This document shows, in pieces, positions 10,847-22,496 of a stretch of 64,000 bases of DNA. Both the position numbers and the translations under genes were made by a program. The stretch is from assembly GCA_003956705.1 (NCBI GenBank), contig QZCP01000579.1, positions 68,950-132,949 of the forward strand, given 5' to 3'. The stretch comes from Brevipalpus yothersi (lineage: Eukaryota; Arthropoda; Arachnida; Trombidiformes; Tenuipalpidae). Under the pieces are notes generated by a model. The model was not told the DNA's origin and did no database searches. It worked only from the letters and a program-made list of their open reading frames with translations. The first letter of the stretch is position 1. Each line of letters begins with the position of its first letter.

Positions 10847-12455
10847 ATGGAGATCGAAGTGATTGCCAATCAACCGGTAGTCATTGACAATGGCTCTGGT
10901 ATGATTAAGGCTGGCTTTGCTGGTGATCAAATACCCAAGTGTATATTTGCTAATATGGTTGGACGGCCCAAACATTTGCGTGTGATGGCTGGTGCATTAC
11001 AGTTGGATAATTTTATTGGTAAAAAAGCTGAAGAGTATCGTGGTCTGTTGTCACTTAAATATCCAATGGAACATGGTATCGTTAATGATTGGAATGAGAT
11101 GGAAAAAATATGGAACTATATTTATCAAAAAGATCAGTTACAAACATTCCCAGAAGAACATCCCGTACTGTTGACAGGTATTTTTATTGGCATCATTTGG
11201 CAATAATTTTTTCGCCCTTTTTGGTCATTAAGGCAGAGTTTTGATCATCATGTTCATTTTGCAGAGGCACCTCTTAATCCTCGTCGGAATCGTGAAAGAG
11301 CAGCTGAAATATTTTTCGAAACATTCAATGTGCCGGCTCTTTTTATCTCATTACAAGCTGTTCTTAGTCTTTATGCCACAGGAAAAACGACTGGTGTCGT
11401 ATTAGATTCTGGTATGTTGAAGAAAGCGCATCGAAGCATGATGATAGCTCAAAATAGATTTTTGTCATTAATTGCTTAATTACTTGATTCTAGGTGATGG
11501 TGTTACTCACGCTGTTCCAATTTATGAGGGCTTTGCTCTCCCTCTATCAATAGTACGATCAGATATAGCTGGTCGTGATATCACAAAATATTTAAAATTG
11601 CTGTTGAGGTTTGTCCCATTTGGTATTTCTATACCAAAGGTAAAAAAGGTATTCAAATTACTAAGACTGAGTTTCTTTTTTACCAACACAGGAAAGAGGG
11701 TCTCATCTTCAGCACCACAGCAGAATTCGAAATTGTTAGATCTATCAAAGAAAAAATTTGCTATGTTACAGGCAGTCCACAAAAGTAAGTTGTCACAATC
11801 TGGTAGCTTCCGGAAATACCAACTAACTTATCACGCCTCGTTCACAGAGCTCCTGAAGAATTACCACCCACCAACAAAGCAATGGAGAAAATGCTCTACA
11901 CCTTACCTGATGGTAGCAATGTCGAAATCGGTGCTGGCCCACGAGGCAGAGCGCCTGAAATACTCTTCCGACCCGATATTGTCGGTTGTGAATTTGAAGG
12001 TGTACATGATGTTCTCAATTATAGTATACAGAAGTCTGATATGGATCTTCGCAAAGTTTTTTACCAGAATATTGTTCTAAGTGGAGGTAGTACTTTATTT
12101 AAAGGTAAGTGACTTTCTCAACTTTTTCGACCCTCTATCCAGTTTTCTAATGAAGTTTGCGAAATAACTTCCGTGACTATTCTCTCCTGAACTCTTGGAT
12201 GTCACTCTCATAGGCTTCAAATTCCCTAATGTGTACCACCTTCTTGCAGGATTCGGAGATCGCTTAGTCAATGAAATGCGTAAAATAACGCCGAAAGAGT
12301 TGAAAATAAGAATAAGTGCACCACAAGAACGATTATATTCTACATGGATTGGTGGATCTATCCTAGCCAGTCTTGACACATTCAAAAGAATGTGGGTCTC
12401 ACGTAGGGAATACGACCACGAAGGACACCGTGTGATCCATAAAAAAACTTTTTAG
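10847..12455 (+). CDS. Arp1: Actin-related protein 1 (centractin)
   Basis: Forms the short filament of dynactin, the cofactor of cytoplasmic dynein. Six exons were inferred: 10847-11177, 11265-11411, 11494-11608, 11692-11784, 11848-12104, 12250-12455; they join to 382 residues, close to the usual 376. Actin-fold motifs are clear: VVIDNGSGMIKAGFAGD (phosphate loop 1), [35 protein letters not shown] (phosphate loop 2), VLSGGSTLFKGFGDRL and STWIGGSILASLDTFKRMW. Residues such as HLRVMAGAL and FNVPALFISLQAVLSLYATG fit ARP1 better than conventional actin. The start ATG follows a GT-rich leader. Its stop codon is only 70 bp from that of the spartin-like gene on the opposite strand. Confidence 0.95.
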
Positions 12456-12525
12456 TTTGTATGCTTTGCAATACTGATAAAAAGATAACAATTCAAATGC
12501 TTTATGCTTTTTTCATTTCCAATGA

Positions 12526-13911
12526 TCATTGAGGTTCCCTTCTTCCATTTTTCGGATCATTCGGATAGGGAGGGTAGTGAGGATATTTGGGGTATGTATA
12601 ATCTCTTCTGGTCTCTTCTTCTTGATCATCTCGAAGAGAGGAAGCACCGTTCATCTGAGCTGTGGCGATTGCTGTGTTAATAGCAGTTTTCTTTAGAATG
12701 TTTTTCGGTCTAATCTCACGAATATTTCGATATGATCTGGCCACATTTCCCGCTGTTTCAAATGCATCAGAAGTGGCTCGAGCTGCTGGAGAGCCAAAGG
12801 CCTGATTCACTAGGCCAACAGTTTCTTCCGCTACTGCTCGACCTGGACGGAAAACGAGTTATCAAAAATAAGCTATTCGACATGGTAAGATTAAGCTATG
12901 ATCACTCACCCAAACTCATCGCAGAATCCGTTACACTACCTGCAATTACACCGATAGCCTGTAATCCACCTGATCCAACAGTGACGATTCCATTCATAAC
13001 ATTTTCAGATGAAGAATTGTCCATTCCAGTGACATTGGAGACTAATTTTGAACCCTGAAGTTTCGCCAAAAGTTAGTAATTCGCATTCTTTAATTATACA
13101 TATTGATACTCACCTTGTCCACAAAAACTGGAGCTATAGCTTGACCCAATCTTTGAGTTCCCGATGCTACAGCCGTGGAGGCACTTTCAACCAGAGTTTT
13201 TGTGCAACCAGAGGCTACCTTGGCTGCTCTCAGAGCAGCAATCACTTTCGGATCTACATTTGCTCTACGTTGAGGAATATTCATCCCTCTCAATTTGCTT
13301 CCACCATGATGAATCAACCCGGAAGCTCGCTCAGTAACCCAATCGAGTCCAGCAGCGAAAACCTCAGCAGTTTTAACCATTCCCATGGCAAAAGCTTCAG
13401 ATCCATTCATTTCAGATGTGGGAGCAGTCTGCACTTTACTGGGATGAGGACTGCGATAATACTCAATAATTCGATCAATCACAGGATCATTTCCGTAAGC
13501 CTCTTCAACAACCGATGAGTAGACACTCAAAATTTCTCGGAACGTATCGGCAGCGTGTGGGTTAATATTTTCTCCGAGATTGATGACCAAATGACATTCA
13601 GGCTCAGAGTTATCAGTGTCTGGAGGGAACAGATAGGCGCCATTATCAAGCAAATATATGAGTGTTTTTGATTTATTCAACGGATAGTAAATATCAGGTC
13701 CAACTTTGAGTAGGCCAATTTTCACTGAATCTCCGCAAGAATCACCATTCTGATTGACTAATTCGATGAAGAACTGTAGTGAAGTATCAATCAATTCACG
13801 AACCAATTCAACCCGATTGTGAAGACCTCGAAGGCGAATAAGGTCAGCATCAAGGCCTCCAGTACCAGATTCGATGCTGAACACAATCTCCACTTCTGAT
13901 GCAGAGGACAT
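12526..13911 (-). CDS. SPART: Spartin-like senescence-domain protein
   Basis: Related to spartin (SPG20), a lipid-droplet and endosome protein in animals. Three exons were inferred: 13911-13114, 13054-12910, 12842-12526; they join to 419 residues. The first 150 residues contain DNGAYLFPPDTDNSE, like the spartin plant-related region (GAYMFP). The senescence domain follows from about residue 175 (EAFAMGMVKTAEVFAAGLDW, KLVSNVTGMD, GGLQAIGVIAGSV, SPAARATSDAFETAGNVARSY), with the family's alternating Ala/Gly helices. Human spartin is about 666 residues with an N-terminal MIT domain. I see no MIT domain here, and the protein begins directly with MSSASEVEIVFSIESG. Either that domain is absent or an upstream exon is missed. 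The C-terminal tail is rich in Pro and Tyr. Confidence 0.8.
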
Positions 13912-14691
13912 TGTTCTCGATGATATTGATCAACAACGTTCTCCTTCTCCTCCTGAACACTAACGGTGAGGCAACGAAGTTGGCGTTATCTTCCCTCTAT
14001 TTAATGAATCTCACCAACGTCAATCAATTAACTACTCAGGAAATGAGAGAAGTGAACAACCAAAAGTCAACACAACAATAGATTAAATTTTCTAGACTCA
14101 TGCAATGAGTCATACTTTGAATCACAATTAATGACTCTCTCTCTTCTGCTTCAAAAATAAGAAGAGAGATGTAAACAACTTTGATCGCGCGCATTTTGAG
14201 TATTATTTGCATGGAATATTAAATGAAATCAACAGCATCTGATAATTGATGATTGATAATCACAGCAATTGTCAGAATTTTCTTTCTCTCTCTTTCTCTC
14301 TTTACTTTTTCCTAAGTCAAATAGGGGTTGCCTTGGACATTTTTCTTATCAAATTATGGAAGCCTTGAAATTTGCTGATAGTTTAGAACTCTGACGGTAT
14401 TATCGAGTTGGCATCATTGGGCAATTAAGCTTTTCGGATAAGTTGTGGGAAGGGAATAATTTTATAGATGGGTGAAATCTTTTGTCTCTTTGGCTCCACA
14501 TTTTGAAGTGGAAAAACAATTTAATATGACAATTTCAAGATAATTTCTGATGGATAATCAAATCGTTTACACATCCCAATTCATCTAACAATCTGATGAT
14601 TTCATGAGACAATTTTTTGATATCCAGTATCTATCTTAGGTATTGCTACTAATCTGATGCGAAGTTGAAATGGATGAATTTTTTCACAAGC
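13912..14691. other. Noncoding stretch between spartin-like gene and next gene
   Basis: 780 bp with a short CT-rich run near 14283-14305 and no coding signal that I trust. It should hold the spartin-like promoter and the 3' UTR of the gene at 14692. Confidence 0.5.
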
Positions 14692-16332
14692 TCAAGTTGA
14701 ATTATTGGTGGATGTTGCCGACTTTGTAGGTGTTGTTTTGGGAGGTAAAAAGCCTTTCCACAGCTTATTAATTTCTTCTGGTAGATGTTGATGCCATGAT
14801 TTCAGATAATATCTTGTATATTTACGCAATTGACGAAACTTACAGAAAGTAGCCTCTCCATCGCTAACTTCCTTCGTCTTGACCAGAAAACCATTTGTAC
14901 GAAAAGCATCTTCTAATTTACGCTTGATAACACTCCGTTCGTTGGGACGTGATTTGATGCCTCTCGAATCAACACTTCGAGCTTGTCCAGTAAAATCTAA
15001 GAATGGATTCCCTGAAGGAGAAAAATCATTGTGCTCCAATATTTGTTGCTTCAAAGGGAGTGAGTTGTTTGATGAGAGAGATTGATAGGTCATTAAATTC
15101 TCGGTGCGAGGATGAGTGTTAGGATTCACAATTGGTTGAGAAAGTCTATCAGGAGGTAGAAATGGTATTAAATGATTTGACAGAGATTGAGAATAATCCC
15201 GAGGCACAGAATTGGATGGTGAACTCGAAGGTAAAAAGTGATTGAAAGCTTTGGTTGTGACAAAATTTGAGTTCGCTGAGAGGTATCCATTTTTTGGAAT
15301 GAGAGTTTTGAGAGACTTTTCGATTGAAAATGATGATCTGAAAGGTTCCTCCAGACTAGGAGTGGAGCTTGAAGTAGAGTCAAATGGAATTGCACTTTGA
15401 ATTGGCTGTGATCCATTTCGACTGCCAGAGATTTTGTTTTTCAAACACTCGGTAGATAACTTTCCAACTTCAGGACGAATTTCCATTATTGGTGATATTT
15501 TTTCAACATCTACACTAGTTTTGATATGTTTTCTAACGCACAAATTGAGAGGTTCTTCATGAGATTTTTGCTTACGAAGAACTCGTCTTATCGTGGTAGG
15601 CTTACGTCGATGTAGATGATTTTTTGATGAGCAAGTCAACGGCGATTCTTTTAGACTCAGAAGATTCGGAGAGTTGATATCAACTTTGGTTTCGACCAAA
15701 TCGTCCTTATCGCAAGAATCTCCACTGAAGTTCTTCACAAGTAAGCTCTGTAGGATGGACTGTTGAACTGATCGAACTCGATCTTCATTTGAAAGATCTC
15801 CTGGACATCCCGAGGATGAAGGTGGAAAACTTGTTCGATCGTTTGAAATTTTCTTTATACTAAATTCACTTTCAAATATTCTTAACGGTGATAATGGTCT
15901 TTTCCGATTGCAAACATTGATTTGCTTTGAACCATGCTCCTCCCGTAAATAGTGACCATTTTCACTCAATGGATCAATCATGAGCTCATCATTAGGAACA
16001 AAATTGTGAAACTTCAGACAATTACTATCGCGTTTACGGGAAGCGCGTGATGAAATCAATGTGTTGGGTTGCAGTAAACTTTTTGAGATCATTGATTGTT
16101 CTCTAACAGAGGGAAGACTGTAGCAAGCTGCAGAGGTCGTGGGAATATTGTTGTATGTAGACACAGAAGGCTTAGCCAATGCCATCATTGTAAGCATTAT
16201 ATCACAGTAATCACTAGCCCCAGCTAAGTTATGAGCATTCGTTTCCTCAAATATTCCGATCGAGTTCCGAGCAGGCACAGTCATTCCATGTATAGACTTT
16301 TTTTCGAACACAGATGACGAAATAGGATTCAA
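14692..16332 (-). CDS. Unrecognised 546-residue protein, probable nuclear regulator
   Basis: One uninterrupted frame of 546 codons from an ATG to a stop. I do not recognise the family. Most of the protein is low complexity and rich in Ser, Pro and Asn, as in transcription regulators. Three places look constrained: an acidic/hydrophobic segment DYCDIMLTMMALAKPS near residue 41; EEPLNLCVRKH near residues 259-269, which resembles a PxDLS-type CtBP-binding site with Asn and Cys substitutions and is flanked by a basic RRVLRKQK stretch; and a C-terminal block at about 491-532 with many aromatic and basic residues (FCKFRQLRKYTRYYLKSWH, then LPEEINKLWKGFLPPK). The C-terminal block looks like a conserved domain. 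A role in transcription is inferred from composition only. A further 5' exon cannot be excluded. Confidence 0.6.
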   Translation of the reverse strand: MNPISSSVFEKKSIHGMTVPARNSIGIFEETNAHNLAGASDYCDIMLTMMALAKPSVSTYNNIPTTSAACYSLPSVREQSMISKSLLQPNTLISSRASRKRDSNCLKFHNFVPNDELMIDPLSENGHYLREEHGSKQINVCNRKRPLSPLRIFESEFSIKKISNDRTSFPPSSSGCPGDLSNEDRVRSVQQSILQSLLVKNFSGDSCDKDDLVETKVDINSPNLLSLKESPLTCSSKNHLHRRKPTTIRRVLRKQKSHEEPLNLCVRKHIKTSVDVEKISPIMEIRPEVGKLSTECLKNKISGSRNGSQPIQSAIPFDSTSSSTPSLEEPFRSSFSIEKSLKTLIPKNGYLSANSNFVTTKAFNHFLPSSSPSNSVPRDYSQSLSNHLIPFLPPDRLSQPIVNPNTHPRTENLMTYQSLSSNNSLPLKQQILEHNDFSPSGNPFLDFTGQARSVDSRGIKSRPNERSVIKRKLEDAFRTNGFLVKTKEVSDGEATFCKFRQLRKYTRYYLKSWHQHLPEEINKLWKGFLPPKTTPTKSATSTNNST

Positions 16333-16906
16333 AACAAGAAAACTGTGGAGTGATTGTTTGATGAGCTCATCGAAATAAATAAATCAGACAACTCGGAATC
16401 GGAACGATTATAAAACAGTCTTACAGAGCTGAAATTGACTTATACTGGTCTGTTCTTGAAGTCTCCTTGCATATATTGAGTTGAGAGTTGAGGAGAAAGT
16501 TGGAGAGAAATTTCGAATAATGAGCTGAAGAAAGGTTATTGAGGCTCAGAGAGACGAAGAAATGAAGATGTAAGAATTGGAGGAGGGAGAGAGACAAGAT
16601 GAGAATGAAGAGAGAACCGAATAAGTAATTCCGAAATTATCTCTCTGATGTCAAGATCCGCGGCAAGTAGGTAGTTATTCAACGAATGTTTATGCGCAAC
16701 GACCTGGAGGTACCATTGGTGTTAGAATTTATAATTTTATCTTGATTAGGCAAAAGTATCACACATAATACGATGAAAGTGGAATTAATTTCGTAAAACA
16801 GTGAAATAAGAAATAATCTATGAATAAAGTTGAGCGTTTGAAACATTCCATAACTCGCTCGTTATTGCGAATTGAACAGATTTCCTTTCATGATTTCACA
16901 GAGAGT

Positions 16907-16979
<73 letters not shown>

Positions 16980-17931
16980 TCACTGTTTCTGATTTCCTTC
17001 CATTTTTAGACGATTTTTGGCGGCTAATCTCCATCGGCCTTGTCTATTTTAGCGTTCAAAAAGAATCACTCTCTTTCTTGACTTGCCCTTTCTTCACTCC
17101 CTCGCCGAGCGCTTCCTCATCTGATGCTGGTGATATGCGAGATGAATCAAGAGCACCTCCTTCTCCAGCTCTTTGCCTAAGAAGGAAACGAATTTAGGCA
17201 TCTCAGACAAACTTGAGAGAGGAAAAAAATATTCAACAGTCACTACAATTCTTGATGTTCTCTGTTGAGTTGAGAGGCTCCATTGGAGTCGGGATTCAGC
17301 CTACTTGATTTCACAATATACTGAATCTCGACAACTTTTTTCGACTTGATAATTCAATCACTGAAAGGTTCAGATTGATTCCACCTGAGTCATGGTAGTA
17401 TGTGAATTTTTCCCTCTATGAAGTTTTCTTCAACCCCTATCGCTGTATAGTAGATAGAAGTCTTCAGATATTTCCTGAAGTGAGGAATGCTTAAGCAACA
17501 GTGTTCCATAAAAACAGAATGAATTGACTGTTGGTATTTCGAAAATAGAATGAGATCAGTATTGAGACGCTTAGTCTTAGATCGCTATTTGGCTATTTGG
17601 CATAATTGCCATGGATGGTAGACATTTGTTCGACGGCTTTTGTGATCAGTAGGTGAACAATTTTTTCAACTCGATGCAGGATTTTCGATACAGCATTCAG
17701 TCAGAAAGCGATCAACAAAGAGACTCAACTCCAGATCTTCTCTCAAAGTGGAAAAATTAATGTTAGCAACGAACTTTTTGATGAATTCTGATGATTTGAT
17801 TTTTTTCATAGAAACATTTTCACTGCACATGCTTCGGATGATAAGAATAAGATAGTGGATATATACATGTATAAATCAAAATAGGAAACATACTTTTCAA
17901 TATCACATCATGCAAATTAACCATGATGATT
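16333..17931. other. Noncoding stretch with GA microsatellite
   Basis: About 1.6 kb upstream of the unrecognised gene and downstream of PRPF38B. It contains the (GA)n tract at about 16915-16977. The open frame reading through that tract is a by-product of the repeat. Nothing else is recognised. Confidence 0.5.
16915..16977. repeat. (GA)n microsatellite
   Basis: About 30 nearly perfect GA units on the + strand, preceded by an impure start (GAGAGTGAGAGAAAGAGAG). Confidence 0.95.
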
Positions 17932-19485
17932 TTAATCTTTGTACCTTGATGATCTATCTTTTCTAGGAGATCGAGAGCGTTCACGATGTTTACCCCGATG
18001 TCTATGCTCATTTCGTGATCTATTATGTCTGTGACGATCGCGTGATCGGGATCGTGACCTACTTCTCCTTTCAAAACTGCGAGACCTTTCGCTTCTTCCA
18101 CGCTTTTCATCTCGTCCATAAGAATTTGAGTGATACACTCTTCCATCCCTTGGCTTTTCGGATGTAGCAGTATCATCATTTTCTTCTGAAACTTCTCCCT
18201 CTTCAAGATTATTTGAAGGTTTTTTCCTGTGTGCTTGAAGTTTTGCCTCAATATCCTTTTGCACGGGAACTGGAATTCTTGGAAAAAGAGTTGAAAACCA
18301 TTCCAATTTTGTCATCAAGTGTCTGGCAAATTCTCCGATCGTCATTTTTTGACCACCACCTGCTTTAGGATCGAAAACTTCATCGTCGTCAAGATAGGGA
18401 CCGAACCAATCCCATAGATTTTCGGGAGGCTGTGTATATCGAACATATAAGAAGCCCAGAGCCCTTATGAAGGGTGAATCTTTGTGCTTCATGAGACCAA
18501 CGACTTGTTTTCTAGTTAAACGAAGGGTATAAAGTTTATATAAGATACAAAAAGGAGTGGAGACAATACCGCCAGCTCCGACTCCTCGAACAGAGCCACA
18601 CATTCCAGTTTGACCGCCAACCTGGTGAGGAAAATAGAACATCAGATGTAATGAGTGATTTTGAAATTTAGTAAAGGAATGTTGATAACTTACTCGTCTT
18701 GATCCTTTTTCCCATGGTTCAAGATGCTTTACTTGATACCAAATCTCGTCTATAACTTCGTGATAGGTTTTTAGGGCGTACAAACTAACCTTGAAATAAG
18801 GACTGTTCTGAATATTAGTCAATAGCAAAGGATTAAGATTCATTGTCTTTTCGTTTCCCCAAATTGGAAGATTATTATTAGCTTTGGAACTCTTTTTTCC
18901 CTGAGCTATTGTCGCATCATCATCAACTTCATCCATTTGATGGGAAGGTTTACCTTCTTTTGGAGCTGATTTAGAAGTACCAAGTGATGAAACGAGAGCA
19001 GCTTCAGCAGCTGCGGCAGCTAATTTTTTTCTCTGCTTTTTGCTCAATTTTTCCGTTGGAATCAAATTACTTGCATCAGTGGTTACAGAATTAACAGCGG
19101 AGTAGTAAGGATAACCAGATACAGTCGATGTATAAAGTGCTGCTGGATTACTTAAATCTGGTACTAGTGGATCTGTCGAACAGATAGATGAAAACAATGG
19201 CAACATAAGTAACAGTAAAGAATATGGATATTAATGATTAAAATTTGACTAGTCAAGTTCATAACACTTACTACTGAGGGGATTAACCTGAGGAGGGATG
19301 TAATTTCCCATCACATAGGCATTATATTGAGCAGGATAATTGTAAATTGTGGATGCTGGATATGTCGGAAAAGCCGGAATAGAGGCCATAGGCATTAAAC
19401 CCGGTTGAGATAGATCTGGTCCTACCGATGGAACCGAATTACTTGGAGGTAGAGGTATATCATCAGGGCTACCCAATGAATTCAT
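17932..19485 (-). CDS. PRPF38B: Pre-mRNA-splicing factor 38B
   Basis: Spliceosome-associated protein of the PRP38 family. Three exons were inferred: 19485-19272, 19172-18694, 18621-17932; they join to 460 residues. An N-terminal Pro/Tyr-rich region leads to a basic KLSKKQRKKL stretch. The PRP38 domain runs from about 171 (NLPIWGNEKTMNLNPLLL) through EVIDEIWYQVKHLEPWEKGS, GGQTGMCGSVRGVGAGGIVS, SPFIRALGFLYVRYTQPP, LWDWFGPYLDDDE and MTIGEFARHLMTKLEW. The C-terminal ~100 residues are an RS-type domain with SRSFERRSRSRSRSRD and an ERSRSPRKDRSSRYKD end. The order matches the metazoan 38B paralogue; 38A has no such N-terminal extension. The start used is the second ATG in frame; one four codons upstream is also possible. 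Confidence 0.93.
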
Positions 19486-21083
19486 TTTTGACCACAATCC
19501 ACTTGATTAGTCACAGCTGATTGAAAAGAAAAAGAATAGCACAGAAAATAGTAACAACAACAAAAAGTGGAGGAAGAAGAAGAAGACAATCCAAACTGAT
19601 GGCCTCAATGTAATGTTTTTCTTTCCTTCTAAGATTGGCTACATAAGCATGCTGTTAACAACATGCATCAACCAGCCAAGTTGATTTTGAAGCCCACTTC
19701 ACAGTGTTTGGAGCCCACAAAAACTGGAGAAATTCAGACAAATTCAATCCTATTACGAAAACTGTTCGTCTGTTAATCAACATTCACAATTTGATTATCA
19801 CAATTTTTCATGCCAATTCGGTGGCATAAAAGCGCCACCATTTCCACAAGTTCTGTGCACAGCGTAAAAGTTGCACTTTGCAACAGCATTTTTAATCGAA
19901 TAAAATGCTCGCAATTGTTCAATAACTTTTTTGATTGAGATCGCAGGTGAAATTGATTGATGAGATTGAAATTTTTCGCTTTCATTTAGATTTTGGAAAA
20001 AATTATCCCGATAATGTGAAGTGCGGTAGTGTCTTACACTGACAGATAAGAATTGGTGTCAATTTTGGCGAATCTCAACGTCCGAACTGAAGCATGAAGC
20101 AACGAACTGTAAGCTTTTCGCCTTAATAGGACAAATATTATCATAGATTCCGTTTTATATTGTCCAAGAGTGTTGAGTATCACATTGGAAAGCCCATGAA
20201 CGAAATTGTTCTCTAAGCATCATGCAGTTGGATGTAGTGTTAGTGATTTCTCTCCCAATTAGCTACTGGTTTCCTGGGATGATGTTGAATCGCTTGAAAC
20301 TGATTCAAATTCAGACTATATTTTCAGATAATTGTGGAAAAATTGAGAAATTGAAGTATAAAAAGGTGAGTGGAGAATCTAAGAGGAGCTTTCGACCGCA
20401 TAAAAGATCGAACAACAGGTCTCAATGAGCTCTCTGCCTAATATTCAAGATTTAAAAGCCTTAGTTTAAAGATTTAAAAGGGGTTTAAAAGTTGAACAGT
20501 AGCTAGAATATCAAATGAATCACCACCATGTAAGCGAGAAATAAACAAACCAACTAAATATTTTTTGATTTGAGACAAATTTGAAATGGAAAAAATTTTG
20601 TCCCTCCACAAGAATCAAAGTCAAGCAGACAAGAATTGTACAGAGAAAACTTTTTCAAGCCAAAAAAACTCTCCCAAACTTTCCCGTCATTCAGTCAACA
20701 GAATACATCATCAACAACTTATCTTCAAACAATGTTTAATCATAACCTTACCCCCTAAACGCCCCCGATCAATATCGTCACATTGAATCATACCAGTAAT
20801 TATGGAACATACACATCCAATTAAGTGTGATGAATAGATTATCATGAATAAAATCATTTATTCAGATGAAGCGCCACTTTATTTCCTTTCGTTTCACAGC
20901 CTATTGGACATGCAGTTACTTAACTTTAGTTACTTAACATTTCAACTTTAATCACAATTGTGCTGGTGTTGTTGAAGAAACAAAAACAAAGTATTGTATT
21001 TTGGTCTACTAAAGTGAACATTACCATTCCCTTTTTTTACATGACTGCATTGTGATCACTCATCGACCATTGTGCCAATCACC
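19486..21083. promoter_or_regulatory. Divergent intergenic region, PRPF38B/Abi
   Basis: 1.6 kb between two outward-facing genes. AGCGCCACCA lies at 19831-19840 and AAGCGCCACTTT at 20869-20880, each within about 350 bp of one start codon. No convincing exon is visible between them. Confidence 0.5.
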
Positions 21084-22496
21084 ATGAGTGATCTTTATGA
21101 ACTCATCCAAAATGATATACCAGAAGGAAAGGAGAAGCTTCGTGCCAGTCGCTCTAATTTAGAGCTTGTCGCCAAATATTGTGAAGATAATTATGCTAAG
21201 GTGAGCTTTAAGATGAAACAATTCTGTATGGATGGACAATGGTATCATTTGCAGTGGTGAAGTAATAATTCTGTTTTACTTTTCTTTACATTCCAGACTT
21301 CCGATAAACATGCTGCCTTAGAGGTGACCAAAAATTATACCACACAATCACTGGCTCATGTAGCATACCAAATCAATGCTTTGGCCTACAGTTTGGTTCA
21401 TATGTTGGATCTTCAGGAAACCCAGCTTGCCGAAATGGAATCACAAATCAATCATATTAATCAAACTGTTAATATTCACAAAGAAAAAGTTGCCCGACGA
21501 GAGATAGGAGCCATCACAACGGGCAAAAGTTCCTATCGTCTTCTTAAACTTATCATACCAGCAAATCCAGAGAGGCCTGGTAAATACACACGCACCGCAA
21601 TCGATTATTCCTTACTGGATGATATTGGACATGGTGTCAAAATTCCTGATACCAATACAATGAAAGCTAAGCGAATGTCATCTCAAGATCCCATGAATGG
21701 CTCCGTTACTCTACGTTCCAATCACTCGGCTCCTAACTGTAAGCCGCCTACTCCACCAGGTACTCTGAGAGGTACCAGCACTTTATCACGAATGTCCAAA
21801 GAATATCGAACTCCAGCTCCACCAGTTGCACCACCCCAAGTGCCTTCCAATTATGCTCCTAATTATCCAATGGGTCATCCAAAAGGTATCGATTCACGGC
21901 GAGGCAGTGGCTATGCAACTTTACCTGGCAATATGGCTCATGGTGGGCATCACATCGCTCAAGCAATGCAAAGTATGCAACTTTCCGATCTTAAGCCTGG
22001 ACAATATCCACAGTCTTCCAATTATGGTGAAATGAGCAAAACTGATGCAATGGACCATTATCAACACTATCAACACTATGGATTATCATCCAATCAAATT
22101 TCTATGGACTCAAATCGATCAAGTATGACCGAAAGACCAACAGGCATTGTGCCTCCAACTCCTCCGCCACCACCACCTCTTCCACCATTGAACATTGATG
22201 GTATGGATCATATGGCCAATGCTGGATCATATGAATCAGGTAGTGTTACTCCTCCTCTTCCACCTCCTCCGCCTGACATGATGAATCGATCGGAAGATAA
22301 CGATTGGATTCCCAAAAATTATATTGAGAAAGTTATCGCAATTTACGACTATGTTGCCACAAGAGAAGATGAACTCTCTTTTTCGGAAAATTCTGTTATC
22401 TATGTGATCAAAAAGAATAATGATGATTGGTATGAAGGAGTTATGGATGGAATTACTGGTTTATTCCCAGGAAACTTTGTTGAACCTTGTCTATAA
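21084..22496 (+). CDS. Abi: Abl interactor (Abi)
   Basis: Subunit of the WAVE regulatory complex that drives Arp2/3-dependent actin assembly at the cell cortex. Two exons were inferred, 21084-21200 and 21297-22496, giving 438 residues. The N-terminal WAVE-binding helices include IPEGKEKLRASRSNLELVA, YTTQSLAHVAYQINALAYS and EMESQINHINQTV. The Abi homeodomain-homologous region follows (NIHKEKVARREIGAITT, DYSLLDDIGHGVK). The middle is Pro-rich with long proline runs (PPTPPPPPPLPP and PLPPPPPD), as expected for profilin/SH3 ligands. A C-terminal SH3 domain covers roughly 383-438 (IAIYDYVATREDELSF, WYEGVMDGITGLFPGNFVE). All parts match the family order. AATAAA lies at 22645. Confidence 0.96.

Noticed and set aside
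13048..13518. 156-codon + strand frame
   Set aside because: It is antisense to the spartin-like senescence domain, which has clear family conservation.
16820..17197. 125-codon frame through a (GA)n tract on the + strand
   Set aside because: A dinucleotide repeat with no stops keeps frames open; the flanks have no domain or splice partner.
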